A stretch of 64,000 nucleotides of DNA from Aselliscus stoliczkanus (Eukaryota; Chordata; Mammalia; Chiroptera; Hipposideridae): assembly GCA_033961575.1 (NCBI GenBank), contig CM066740.1, positions 91,867,117-91,931,116 on the forward strand, given 5' to 3'. The notes beneath the pieces are model-generated. The model did no database searches, had not been told where the DNA came from, and was given only the letters and a program-made list of their open reading frames with translations. The first letter of the stretch is position 1; every line of letters begins with the position of its first letter. A program made the position numbers and the translations under genes. Below, piece after piece: positions 35,937 through 47,599 of the stretch.

Positions 35937-36028
35937 GCCCCCCGCGCGCCCCGCCCCCCGGCGCGCCCCGCCCCCGGCGCGCCCCGCCCCCCGGCGCGCC
36001 CCGCCCCCCCCGGCGCGCCCCGCCCCCT
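35937..36028 (-). repeat. SHH: GC-rich ~17 bp tandem repeat directly 3' of the SHH stop codon
   Basis: About five copies of a cgcgccccgccccccgg-type unit on the + strand, with variable C-run length. On the mRNA strand these are G-runs (GGGGGG, GGGG) separated by CGCGCC, suited to G-quadruplex formation. The array abuts the TGA. Confidence 0.85.
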
Positions 36029-36780
36029 TCAGCTGGACGCGAGCGCCATGCCGAGCGGGTGCAGCGCCTCGCTGCCCAGCAGCCAGGTGCCGAGGCGGTA
36101 GAGCAGCCGCGAGTACCAGTGCAGGCCCCCCGGCGGGTCCGGCGCCCCCGGCGCCCCGGGCGCGGGCGCGTCCCCGCCGCGGCCCGCGCGCCCCGGCGCC
36201 AGCGCGGCCAGCAGCGCGTGCGCCAGGCGCAGCGGCGCGAAGGCCCGGTGCGCCCAGCCGTGCTCCTCGATGACGGCGTAGCACGACGCCAGCACGCGGT
36301 TGATGAGGATGGTGCCGTGCGCCGTGAGCGGCGCGTACGCGCCCGTGGCCTCCTCGCGCAGCGTGACGCTGTGCACGGCGGCCGGCAGCAGGCGGCGGCG
36401 CCCGGCGCGCTCCGCCACCACGTACACGCGCTGGCCCGGCCGCACGCGGCTGGCGAACTGCGCCCGGCGCCCCGGCGCGCCCCCTGCCGGCCGCCCGCCG
36501 CCCGACTCGTTGTGCGTCGCCACGAAGAGCAGGTGCGCGGCCGTCAGCAGCAGGCGCTCGCGCGGCTCGCGCGTCTCGATCACGTAGAAGACCTTCCTGG
36601 CGCCGTCGTCGCGGTCCAGGAAGGTGAGGAAGTCGCTGTAGAGCAGCCGGCCCTGCTCGTCGGCCGACAGCACGCGGTCGCCCGGGCGCAGGTCCTTCAC
36701 CAGCTTGGTGCCGCCCTGCTCCAGGTGCACCGTGGCCGAGCCCGGGAAGCAGCCGCCCGACTTGGCCGCCACGGAGTTCT
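36029..36780 (-). CDS. SHH: SHH exon 3: autoprocessing (HINT/intein-like) domain
   Basis: This 752 bp coding part begins by completing the split Glu188 codon (G|AG), after an acceptor reading cccccgcag on the SHH strand, and ends at TGA (36029-36031). It encodes residues 188-437. The self-cleavage site Gly197-Cys198-Phe199 is intact, as are the HINT residues Thr267 and His270 (LLLTAAH), so autocatalytic cleavage with cholesterol transfer should work. A cysteine in [13 protein letters not shown] is kept. The linker after LLAALAPG is short and Ala/Pro-rich, without the long Gly-rich insert of human SHH. Total length is 437 residues, the same as mouse and shorter than human 462. Confidence 0.97.
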
Positions 36781-36804
36781 CTGCGGGGGCGACAGGGGGA
36801 GCAA

Positions 36805-37400
36805 AGGACACGGGGGGATGAGTCCCGGGACGGGGGGGGGCCCGCGGGAAGGACACGGGGGAGGGGCCCGGGGGAGGGGCCCGCGGGAAGGACACGGGGG
36901 GAGGGTGAGTCCCGGGGGAGGGGCCCGCGGGAAGGACACGGGGGAGGGGCCCGGGGGAGGGGCCCACGGAAAGGACACGGGGGAGGGGCCCGGGACGGGG
37001 GCCCGCGGGAAGGACACACGGGGGAGGGTGAGTCCCGGGGGAGGGGCCCACGGAAAGGACACACGGGGGAGGGGCCCGGGACGGGGGGCCCACGGAAAGG
37101 ACACGGGGAGGGAGCCTGGGGGAGGGGCCCGCGGGAAGAACACGGGGGAGGGGCCCCGGGGGAGGGGCCCGCGGGAAGGACACGGGGGGGGAGGGGGCCC
37201 CGGGGGAGGGGCCCGCGGGAAGGACACGGGGGGGGGAGGGTGAGTCCCGGGGGGAGGGGCCCGCGGAAAGGACACGGGGATGGGGGGACCCGCGGAAAGG
37301 ACACGGGGGGAGGATGGGTCCCGTGACGGGGGGCCCACGGAAAGGACACACGGGGGGACGGGGCTCGGGAGGGGGCCCACGGAATGGACGCGGGAGGATG
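36805..37400. repeat. SHH: minisatellite, ~40 bp unit, about 15 copies
   Basis: Imperfect tandem array of a unit built from gcccgcgggaaggacacggg plus gaggggcccgggggagggg, with variants carrying agtcccggga, cccacggaaa and acacg. The aaggaca core recurs about every 34-48 bp. The array starts about 25 bp from the exon 3 acceptor. One strand is almost purely C/T-rich (SHH sense), so it extends the polypyrimidine side of the acceptor. Confidence 0.88.
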
Positions 37401-37870
37401 GGTCCCCAGAGCGACGCACGTGTGCGGAGCGGGGCCCACGCCGGGCACCCCGCGCGCGCACAGGGAGAGACCCGGCTGCCCAGGGCGCCGCCCTCCCCAA
37501 AGCCCTGCGCCTCGGTGGCGACACTCAGATGCACGCACATTCCTCCGTGACCCCCTTCGGGTTGCACGGGCGGTGACAAAGGTTGGCCGGCGACACTCCT
37601 TTCCTTCCGCCTACCTGCCCCCCGCCCCTCTGCTCGGCACACACCCAGCCTCGCGAATTCACAGGCTGTTTGCTCTCCACTTGGATTCCTCAGGGAGCCT
37701 CCTTGAGCGCCCCGGGCGCCGGGGCGCACCCTCCGCCCCTCCCGCCCCGGCGCGGCGCCCCCTCGTGCGTTGCGCGCCCGCCTGCGCCAAGGGGACCCCT
37801 CGCCGGCCCGCCCCGAGCGCGCAGCCCGGGGCCTCGGTGTCGCTCTGTCGGGGGACGGGGGCGGGGGCCG

Positions 37871-38000
37871 AAAAATAGCTGTAGTGGTTGTAGCAACTGA
37901 GCAAACATTCCAGAGCGCGGGCCGAGGTGTGAAAACCCGGGGCTTGTGTGGATTTTCCAATTAAAATCCAATAAAGGGCCCGGCATTGTCATCGCGAAGT
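37871..38000 (-). promoter_or_regulatory. SHH: candidate SHH floor-plate enhancer (SFPE2-like)
   Basis: Within about 90 bp there is a FoxA-type GCAAACA (37901-37907), a perfect T-box half-site AGGTGTGA (37925-37932), a homeodomain AATTA (37959-37963) and a SOX-like CATTGTC (37984-37990). The stretch is less GC-rich than its flanks. Mouse SFPE2 lies in Shh intron 2 and depends on FoxA2, T-box and homeodomain sites. The position and motif trio match; orthology was not tested by alignment. Confidence 0.65.
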
Positions 38001-38099
38001 CGGAGACGCTCTCGGAAGAGGCTTCGCGTCCGTGCCCCCCCCCCGGCCGCCCCCCCTATTTGCTCAGGTGCGCCCCCGGCCCCCCTCTCGCGCGGTTCA

Positions 38100-38470
38100 C
38101 ACGCGGGCTCTGCAACGGCCCGGGCCTCACAAGCGTTATTTGCTCAGCCAGGCCTCTCTTCCAAGCTCTCAAGATGTGTATTTGAATTTTAAATGGCGAG
38201 GCCTGCTCGGGCGCTGGAAGCGGCCGGGTTCTCAAGGCCCCTTGGCGACGCGCTTTCTCGAGCCCTCGGTGGCTCTCTGAGGCTCACTGTCCCCAGGACA
38301 ATGATCGGAGCCGGCGGCGCGCGGGGGGCCGGCAGGAGGGGCGCCGAGGCCCCACTCTTCTTTGCATTCCAATCTCCCGGATCATGCTTTTTGCAAATAG
38401 AGATCGCGAGAAAGAATCTTCCTGTTGGAATTACCGAGGGGTTTTAATCTTCTCATCGGTTTCTCCGGCA
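38100..38470. promoter_or_regulatory. SHH: candidate SHH brain enhancer segment (SBE1-like)
   Basis: A less GC-rich stretch in intron 2 with octamer-like TTTGCAT (38361-38367), TTTTTGCAAAT (38388-38398), AATTA (38429-38433) and TTTTAATC (38442-38449). SBE1 of mouse Shh lies in the same intron. The assignment rests on position and motif content. Confidence 0.4.
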
Positions 38471-39707
38471 TGAAGTGCGGGCCTGGCCGTTGGAGGCCCG
38501 CCGGAGCCCCCCGGAATGCGAGCCGGGTTGCAGGCGAGCCGCAGGCGTCGAGTCGCACGACCTTGCCTGACACGCAGCGCGCCGCGCCCGGGCCCGTGTG
38601 CGCGGAATGCCGATGAGCGGCTCTGCGCGCCCCGGGGGCGGCGAGCGAGCGAGACCCCGGGGCCGGATTACCGCTGCTCATTTGCGAGGACGCCTCCAGG
38701 GGCCCCTGCCGGGGGGACCCCCACCGGGGGACTCGGCGGACAGAGGGGGCCCCGGAGGGGTGCGCGCGCGCGAGCGCAGCCACGAGGTCCCGGGAAGGGC
38801 GCGCCCGGGCGCCGCCGGCCGCGGGGTTTGCCCTCGGAGCCCCGCGAAGTGGGCTCGCTGCCTTCTCTTTCCGCTGGTGGCCGAGACCCCTGCCGCACCT
38901 GTTCTTTCTGTTGTGGCAAGAAGCCGCTATTTTCCTCACCTACGAAGTGTGTCTTGACACTTTCACACTGTTTCTCTACCAACATCTGCTCTTAAAATAC
39001 GGTTTAGGAGACAGACAGGCGAAACTGGGGAGGGGGTGGGGAAGACACAGCTCCTCCGAAATGCACTGGGAACGGGTTTGCTAACGGCGCCAGCTTATGC
39101 GGAGACATGGAGGGATGCGCTGAAACCGTCGCCCTGGTGGGGTCGGTGCGCGTGTGGGCGGCAGGTCTGCCTCTCATGGCGATTCCTCGCCAGCGACAGC
39201 ATGTGGCGTTGCTGGCCCAGGGAAGTCAGCTCGCGCGGCGCGCATGGCCGGCCGCAGCTGCAGACCGAGCCCTGCGTTCCCTGCCCTGCCTGCGCCTGGG
39301 GGCAGCGCAGCTGGCTCCCGCCGAGGCCGCAGCTTCTGGGCTTGCGGCTCCAGATGTTGGAAGTGGTGACTACTGGGCTTATTACCTCCCACCAGGCCTC
39401 TCCCCAAAGGCTTAGGCAGTGAGTTAAGTTAGTTTAGAATCCGCAGGCGCTCGTGGGGAGGGGAGAGGCAAAGGGGCTTACACTCTGGGCAGAACCTCCT
39501 GGGCCAGGGGGCGGGGGAGTGGAGGCCGGTTGAGTCTTAAGCCCTAAATGAGGGGCAAAGGATGGAGGCCAGACCTGGCTCACCAAGCAGCGGCTCCCCG
39601 GGAACCACCCCCACCCCTCCCCTGTCTCCGCTACGTGCAGTGGGGCCTCCGGAAACAGAGTTGGGGGTGTAGCTGGGGAAACCAGGTGCCCTCTGCGCGA
39701 GGGCTCA

Positions 39708-40427
<720 letters not shown>

Positions 40428-41589
40428 CTACCGTGGCCTGGGAGGCAGGTGAGTTAACCGGGTGTCTTCAGACAGTGACTGGAGAACCCCCCACGGTACC
40501 CTTGCTCATGCTCCATGCCTACCCCAGGGTGCCGCCCCCCCACCCCGGGCTGTGGCCCCATTTCTCCGCACCTGTGCAGGGCTCCACCCCTCTCCCGGGG
40601 CACACTCCCTCACCTGGAGGCCAGAGAGAGGCCCAGGGTACAACTTTGAAGAAATAAAGGAAAGCACACTGTATACTTCTTAAGGAATTAAAAGCCTTGC
40701 CTTATCTCTGGACTCTCCCTCCTGCCCTGTGCCTATCTAAGGTGAGAATTAAGCCAAAGGTAGAGAGGGAGGTGGGAACTGATAGCAAAGCTTAAGGGGT
40801 GGTAGAGAGCCAGCAGTGAAAGGCGACCAGGTGAGTTATAATTTTCAGTGCGGGCCAGGCCGGACGACAAACAGTCTTTATCTGGACAGCCACATTCCTT
40901 TCCCCCGTGGGACTCTTTCTCCCGGCTTTTCTGTGGTCTGATTGTGTCTTGTTTTCCTTAACCTGCTCCCTTCCCCCGCTTGTTTTCTTGGCCCCAGCGT
41001 AGAATGGTGTCCTGCAAGTTTGAAGAGCAAACTTCAGAGGTGGAGGGGTGGGGGTGGGGCGGGAGGAGGGGGATGGGGAGCCCGAAGGGCCTGGAGCCTC
41101 GGAGCCTTCCCCTTGGGGAGCCACCCTCCGGCCCGCGCCCTTGCTCCCCCTGCCCCAACGCTAGGACGCTGCGGGGTGGGAGTAAGGCAGTGTCGCGGAG
41201 GCGGCACGCACACCAGGGTGCGTGGATGGGGTGGGGACTCCCCCTTGTGTGCTGCGGTCCCGTTCAGAGAAGGAAGCAATAAAAACAGCTAAACTAAGTG
41301 TGTGCGTTTGTGTGGCTGCGAGCTTACTGGTTGCTAATCCTGCTGCTGGTGGGGAGCGAGATTTAAAAGGGGGGAAATGACAAAAGCCCTCAGAGAGGCT
41401 GACCCAAGGGGAGATGGGTGACAATTTCAAGTCGATGTCTGCAGAGGGCAGGGCTGGCCTCCTCCGGGCGGGCGATGCTCGGCTCGGGAGCCTGGTTACG
41501 GGGCTGGGGGGACAGCCCCCAGCAAGGACCCTAATAATCGCATGGGGGGCTCTCTTCCTAAAGAGCGGGGGGGGCGCCTTTGCAGAAGG

Positions 41590-41885
41590 ACCGCTGCCCG
41601 CCTTCTAAGGGGATGTGACAGATTGCGCAACAGGAAAAGTCCTGTGTGTTTGGCAGCAATAAAAACCAGTAATATGGTTGCAGAGTTAAACATACAACAA
41701 ACGGGGGGAGCGGGGGCTGGGGGCGGCTCTGGTAACAGGTCCGCGCCTGCAGGGTTCTGGGCCTGCCAGCCATTTTCTTTAAAAAAAAAAAAAAGAATCG
41801 GAAGGGCAGAGTTTGAGTGAGGTCATCTTGAGGATTGAACGCGTTTTACATGAAAATCAATCAGTAAACCAGGGTCAGTTAAGAG
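41590..41885. promoter_or_regulatory. SHH: candidate non-coding element in SHH intron 1
   Basis: AT-richer stretch next to the intronic CpG island with words such as GCAATAAAAACCAGTAATAT, TTAAACATAC and AAAATCAATCAGTAAACC (a FoxA-like GTAAAC). No ORF or repeat is seen. A regulatory role is inferred only from composition and position. Confidence 0.3.
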
Positions 41886-44119
41886 CCGGGATGTGGAGCC
41901 GGGTGCGCAGGCGCACACCGCCGACACGCACACGCGCCCCCCGCGTCCCGAGCCCCCATCCCGCCGCAGCGGCCATGTCCTGGGGGCACAGGGAGCTTCC
42001 CGCAGCGTCCCTGGGGCAGCTGGCGGGGGCGGGTGCAGAGGACGCAGGGCCCCCGCCCCACCCCGCGCCCCGCGCCGCGCCGCTGGAGCTGGAGGTGGGG
42101 GGCCCGGGGAGGCCGCAGGCCGAGGCAGGCCCGACTTGGCGCCCCGCGCCCCGCGCCCCCGCGGCTCCCCGGGCGCCGTGCGGCCCCCGCCGGCCGGATC
42201 CCCGCGGCCACAGCCGGGAAGCCTCGGCCGGTCATCGACTGGCGACTGCGTCGTGTGCCGCGAACCCAGCCCCACGCTGTGCGGCGCCGGGAAGCCCGGC
42301 GGGGCCAGCGCGCCGCTTTGTGTCGCCGAGGCCGCGCGGCCCCCGCCGGAGCCTGAGCTCCGTCCACCGCCGCCGACTGCGCAGCCGCTCCGCGCCCCGC
42401 AGCCTAAGAGGGGCTGTGGCCGCCCACGGCCGCCGGGCTTCCCAGCGCGGGGGAGGGGCGTCCCAACTTCGAAAGCGACCCCCCAGTCCTGACACACGCC
42501 TCTGTCCCCTCCCCCCTATTTGCGGAGAGCCCTCCCGTCAGAACAGGAGACCCGCCGCTGAGCGCGGGGCCGCAGGGCCGCCACGCACCCAGAAAGCAGC
42601 CCAGCGGGGCGTCTCAGGCCGATGCCCTCTCTGCCCTCGGGCCCGGCCCTCGCGGCCCCCTGTCCCCTCGGAGCCCCCGGCCGCCCGCACCCGCCTGGCA
42701 CCCGCGGCCTGCGGGGAGTGGGTGTCTGTCTGCGCCTTCCCCTCTCCGGGTTAATATTAACCAGGGCTCATGCGTTCCAGAGCTGCTCTCAAAGTTCCAC
42801 TGGGGACGGTCTTGCCATGGTTGAGGGACTTGGGCGGCAGTCCCATTAGCGAGACAGAGACGCCCCGAGACGCGGAGGGACGACGACGGGGGAGGAGGGA
42901 CACGCACCTGAGAACAGAGTCCAGGTGGTTATCTTAAGTGAGGGACCAGCGGGCGCGCAGGCTCCCGGGGAGCCCTCGCCTCCTGTGGCCTGGGGGGCGG
43001 TCCCTGCGTCACCCCTCGCCCGGGCCTCCGCCTTCTCCCCATCGCCGCCTCTCCGTCCCCCTTAACTCGCAGAACCAGTGAAGAAGGAAGGACAAGGGAG
43101 ATAAACCAAGGGCACCTTCCGGGCCCCCCGCCCCCCCAGCCTTCCACGTTTGGGGGGCATTTGCGGGGCCGGTGACGCAAGTCTGGCTTGGCGCTCCCCA
43201 CCCCACCCCCACGGCGGCTGCCCCTCCCCCGTCCTTTTGTGCCGGGAACGGGAATAGCCACTGCCCAAGGAAAAAAAGTATTTGTTTTCGTTTCTTCGTC
43301 TGAGGGAAGTTGACAGAAGGTCAGAAGTTCAAATGCTGCCAACGCACGCGGCGGCGAGAGTGGCGGGGCTCAGGGCCGCGGGTCCCCGGCGGGCCGCAGA
43401 AAGGGGGACCTGGCCGGGGGCTCGGGCGCGGGGCGCCCAGGGCCCGGAGGCCGGGCCGCGGCCGCGCCCGCACTGCGCCCCGACCCTGGCCACCTCCTCG
43501 CCGGGGCGGCCCCAGCCGTCGGGGTCCTGGTCTTCGCCGGGCCCCGCGCGCTGAAACCCGAGCCGCGGGATCGATCTGCCCGGAGTAAGCGGAGCCGAAT
43601 GCGTCTGCGGGGCGCGCGGCCCCGCGCTCGCGGCCGGACAGCCGGGCGACCAGGCCGGGAGCCCCTCTCCGGCGTCGGCTCAGCGCGCGCCCGGGCGGAC
43701 GCTGAGCCCTGCGGCTCGGGACCTCACGCGGGGTCCCCGCTCACGCTGCCTCGTCGCCTCGTCTCCCGCCTCCCCTGCCCCAGGCGCCCCGAGAAGACCC
43801 CCCTGCCTCCCGCGGGGAGCAGGGCGGCCCGGGGGCCCCCGACCGGCTGCGCGCGGAGAACCCCGAGGCCTGCGCGGAGTTCACGGGCTCCCGCTGCTCT
43901 GGGCGCCGGCGCGCGCGGCCACACTCGTGCTCCAAATTCAAGGTGGTCGGGAGCGCGTGAGCGCCGGGGAGGAGGGCCCTCCCCCCGCTGCCTCTCCTCC
44001 CGCTCCGGCCCCGCTGCCCGAGTCCTTTCTCGGCTCCGCAGCCAGGCCGAGCTCGGGCGGGGAGCCCAGGGCCCGGGGGTGGCGCCTGTCTCCCGCCACC
44101 CCCACCCTGGTGGCACTTG

Positions 44120-44245
44120 CGCCCCTTCAGCGCCGCTCCATTAGCAGTGCGCTCCTAGCCCTAAAGGTACGACTTGAATATTTTAATAGGGCAATAAAAA
44201 GGATGTTGACCTATATTTGCCAGGAAATCCATATCTAGCCTCGGT
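44120..44245. promoter_or_regulatory. SHH: candidate non-coding element in SHH intron 1
   Basis: A compact AT-rich island with TCCATTAGCAG, TTGAATATTTTAATAG and GCAATAAAAAGG, abruptly bounded by GC-rich sequence on the left. No repeat is recognised. It could be a conserved enhancer core; conservation was not tested. Confidence 0.3.
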
Positions 44246-45069
44246 GGTATGTGCACGGAGTTTCAGGCGGTCCACCATGGGCCAGGCAGACGCGGCAGGG
44301 GTGCGGGAGAGAGCCACGCGCGCTTTGCCTCTCCTTTGCAGCCCCCTCCACTCACATTAGTCGCTCCCCATTCCTAGGCGAGCAGGTTGAAAACTAGAAT
44401 GATGCAGTGTCAGTGAGTTGGAAGTCCCTCCCCTCCAGGACCGCGGGCCGGGAGAAGGGCGGCATCCTTAAAGTCATATGGAGACATTCACACCCTGACG
44501 GGCAGAACTGGCAACGCGGGGTCGCAGTGGAGCTCCGTGACACGCCAGGGACCCGCGGGGCAGCCTCTGGAACCCCTGCCCTGTCAGAGCAGCCTCTGGG
44601 CTTTCCCGGTGGAGGGTCTTTGGGGGTGGGGGGCGGTGGGAAAGAAAAGCAGAGAGAGGGGAACGCGGGGCTCTGAGGTCTGATACCAGAGGCCACATCT
44701 GTACAGTGACCCGGGAGCCGCGCTCGGTGGGGGGGTTTCTGCCCCCCTCCATTGCCACTTCAAACTTGGAAAGGGCACACGCCCCCCAAAGTGAAGGCCT
44801 CCCCAAGTTATCAGCCGGGGCTGAGGCAGGGTGGGAAGGCCATCCCAGCAGGACAAATTAAATCAGGGCCAGCAATGGCCCACATCTCCTACCGCCGGCC
44901 CCCCGCGGCTGCCCCTGCCCTAAACTTCTCAGGTTGGACCCTTCACCTCCATCCCCCTCCAGGAAGAGGAAGGGATGGCAGGCAGGCGGGTGGGTGGGTG
45001 GGGAAGGAGAGGGTGAACTGCCTTTCTATCCTAAAGAGCAAACAGACTAAATCTGGAGCTGTTTGGTTA

Positions 45070-45708
<639 letters not shown>

Positions 45709-45734
45709 CTTGTGAGAGAGGCTGTTCTTCAGCA

Positions 45735-45770
45735 CTATATTATAGCTGGCAGGGGCGTATCTGATTGGCC
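45735..45770 (-). promoter_or_regulatory. SHH: upstream SHH core promoter: CCAAT box plus TATA-like box
   Basis: On the SHH strand GGCCAATCAG (45770-45761) is followed about 16 bp later by CTATAATATAG (45745-45735). The pair has normal core-promoter spacing and predicts initiation near 45705-45710. Confidence 0.55.
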
Positions 45771-47599
45771 AAAGCAGCACAAGCTTGTCTTCTGATGTTT
45801 AACCCTAAAAAAGACTAGAATTTTTTTTTTTCTGTTGCTGCCGTGGTTTACTTCCACCTGAAGGCTTCGCGTTAAAACAGAAAATCCCTAGTAAGACAAA
45901 GGTGGGTGTGAGGGAAGCGGCTGGCTCCTCAGGGCGACACCAGGCACCCCCCGCTTTGTGCTCGTCTCTGCGTCCCCCTCCCCTTCTCCAGAATGGTAGC
46001 TGCTTCAGTTAAAACCAACTTAAGTTTTTAAAGGACAGTCTAGACCCCCACACACACCCCCCCCAGCTTCGATCATCAAACAAGTATTCTCTCCAGTGTT
46101 TGAGGGGCAAAGCTGCCCAGGTCTTATTCATACGTTTTTTGTTGTTTTTTTTTTCAGAGACTTCATCAGGCAGGCTACGTCTCCCCGCATTTTAAAGACA
46201 GAGGGTCTGTGCGTCCTCCTGAGTATTCAACATCCTTGGACCGAGGGTGATTCTGACCGGCCACATGGAAAGCATTGCTACTTGAAGTGCTTTAGGTGCC
46301 TTAGAAAACCTTGAAAACACTCCTTTATTGCGTTTTGATCAATGCATTATTTTTAACCCCCTGAATATGGGGTGCGGTGTGCTTAAGGGCTGGTGCAGAC
46401 TGAGCTGCAGCCGTCCTGCTGGCTGGGCCGAGCAGTCTGGAGCAGGGGCCCGTGCTGTGTGCTGGGCGGAGGCCCGCTGTGCCTCTGGGCAGTGGTGAGT
46501 GGGCATGGCTGTGCACACACCACCCCCAACATCTATCGATCTGAGCAAAGTGCAGGCCAGGGATGAGCTGATTGTGGGATTCAGACTCCTTCCACATCGT
46601 GCCGAGCTGGCTGCCTTTCCGTGTAGCCCTGCAAGCCAGTCCTCAGGCTGGTGGCAGTCCGCAGGCTGTGGTGGGGCAGGGTTCTGGGGGGGGACAGCAC
46701 CCAGAAGGGAACCGGTGCTCAGAGCCGGCCGTACTGGAGTCCCCGATACCTCTGCTCCTTTCAGAAAAAAAAAGTCCTTATATAAACCAGAAAAATAACA
46801 TTAGAACGCGCCCTCCCCTTCGCGGCCCTCCCCATCTCACGTACGCAAGGATTGCTCTAGAATAAGGCAGGGCAGCCAGGGCTCTTCGCGTGGCATGGCC
46901 CTGCTGGCCCTGAGCGGGGAAGGCCCGAGGCTGTCGGTCTGTGAAGTTACGCGCTCTGCCTTGACCCCAGCCGAGCCGAGTGGACTGGGAGAGGCCAGGT
47001 CCGAAAGCTGGGCCTTTGAAACAATGGGACCTTTCCAGCCGTCCAGGCGAGCCCCTTTGCAGATAAGCTTTGGGATGAGGGGTGATGGAGGGGGCATCTT
47101 AAGAGCCATCCAGCTGGGCCTTGCAGAGACAGAGCACTGTCCATGCTCAGCCAGTCCTGGGCCCTCCCCAGGCTGACCAGAGCCCTCCCAAGCCACCTTT
47201 TTTGCTTTTTCTATCCTATGATTGGTGAAGGATCAAGCACTGGGAAGAGCCTCCATGTCTGGGCAAGGTGGGGAAGCAGCACCCAACTTTATCAAGGCCT
47301 GCCAGGCGAAGGCGGGGGTGTGGGGGTGGGGTCCTCACTGTCCCGGCTGTGGCCTCTGTGAGTCTGTGCTTCCAGGGAAACAGACAAAAAGAATGCACTG
47401 CCCTGGGCCCCGGAGGGTGGGCCGCCTCAGGGTGCTTAGCGCACAGCGCGAGTGCAGGGTAACACCATGGGTGGTGCGGGCCGAGAGGGGCTTGAGCGGA
47501 CACTGGCCTTGGGGACGCTCCGGCCTTTTGCTTGTCCCCCCCCACGCGGCCCTGCCTCCTGCTGGGCCCCAGTCCCTTCCCTTTTACCCTCCTTTTTGC

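Larger units (their letters stand above)
34906..36028 (-). other. SHH: SHH 3' untranslated region
   Basis: From the SHH stop at 36029 to the likely cleavage site is about 1.1 kb, close to the 3' UTR length I recall for mouse Shh. It starts with a G-rich tandem repeat (in mRNA sense), then holds a long AU palindrome at 35758-35822, A/T-rich tracts and several ATTTA-like words that could affect mRNA stability. Confidence 0.6.

Noticed and set aside
36805..37400. Repeat array considered as CRISPR-like
   Set aside because: Units are contiguous with no unique spacers and the genome is mammalian; it is a minisatellite.
36029..37960. 643-residue frame continuous with SHH exon 3, and 637/436-residue frames overlapping it
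   Set aside because: The extra length is intron 2 minisatellite, stop-free because of its composition; the exon 3 acceptor and conserved protein show the real boundary. Reading on from exon 2 into intron 2 hits a stop, so retention would not make a fusion.
41813..42754. 313-residue frame in SHH intron 1
   Set aside because: CpG-island artefact; no similarity recognised and overlapped by several other frames.
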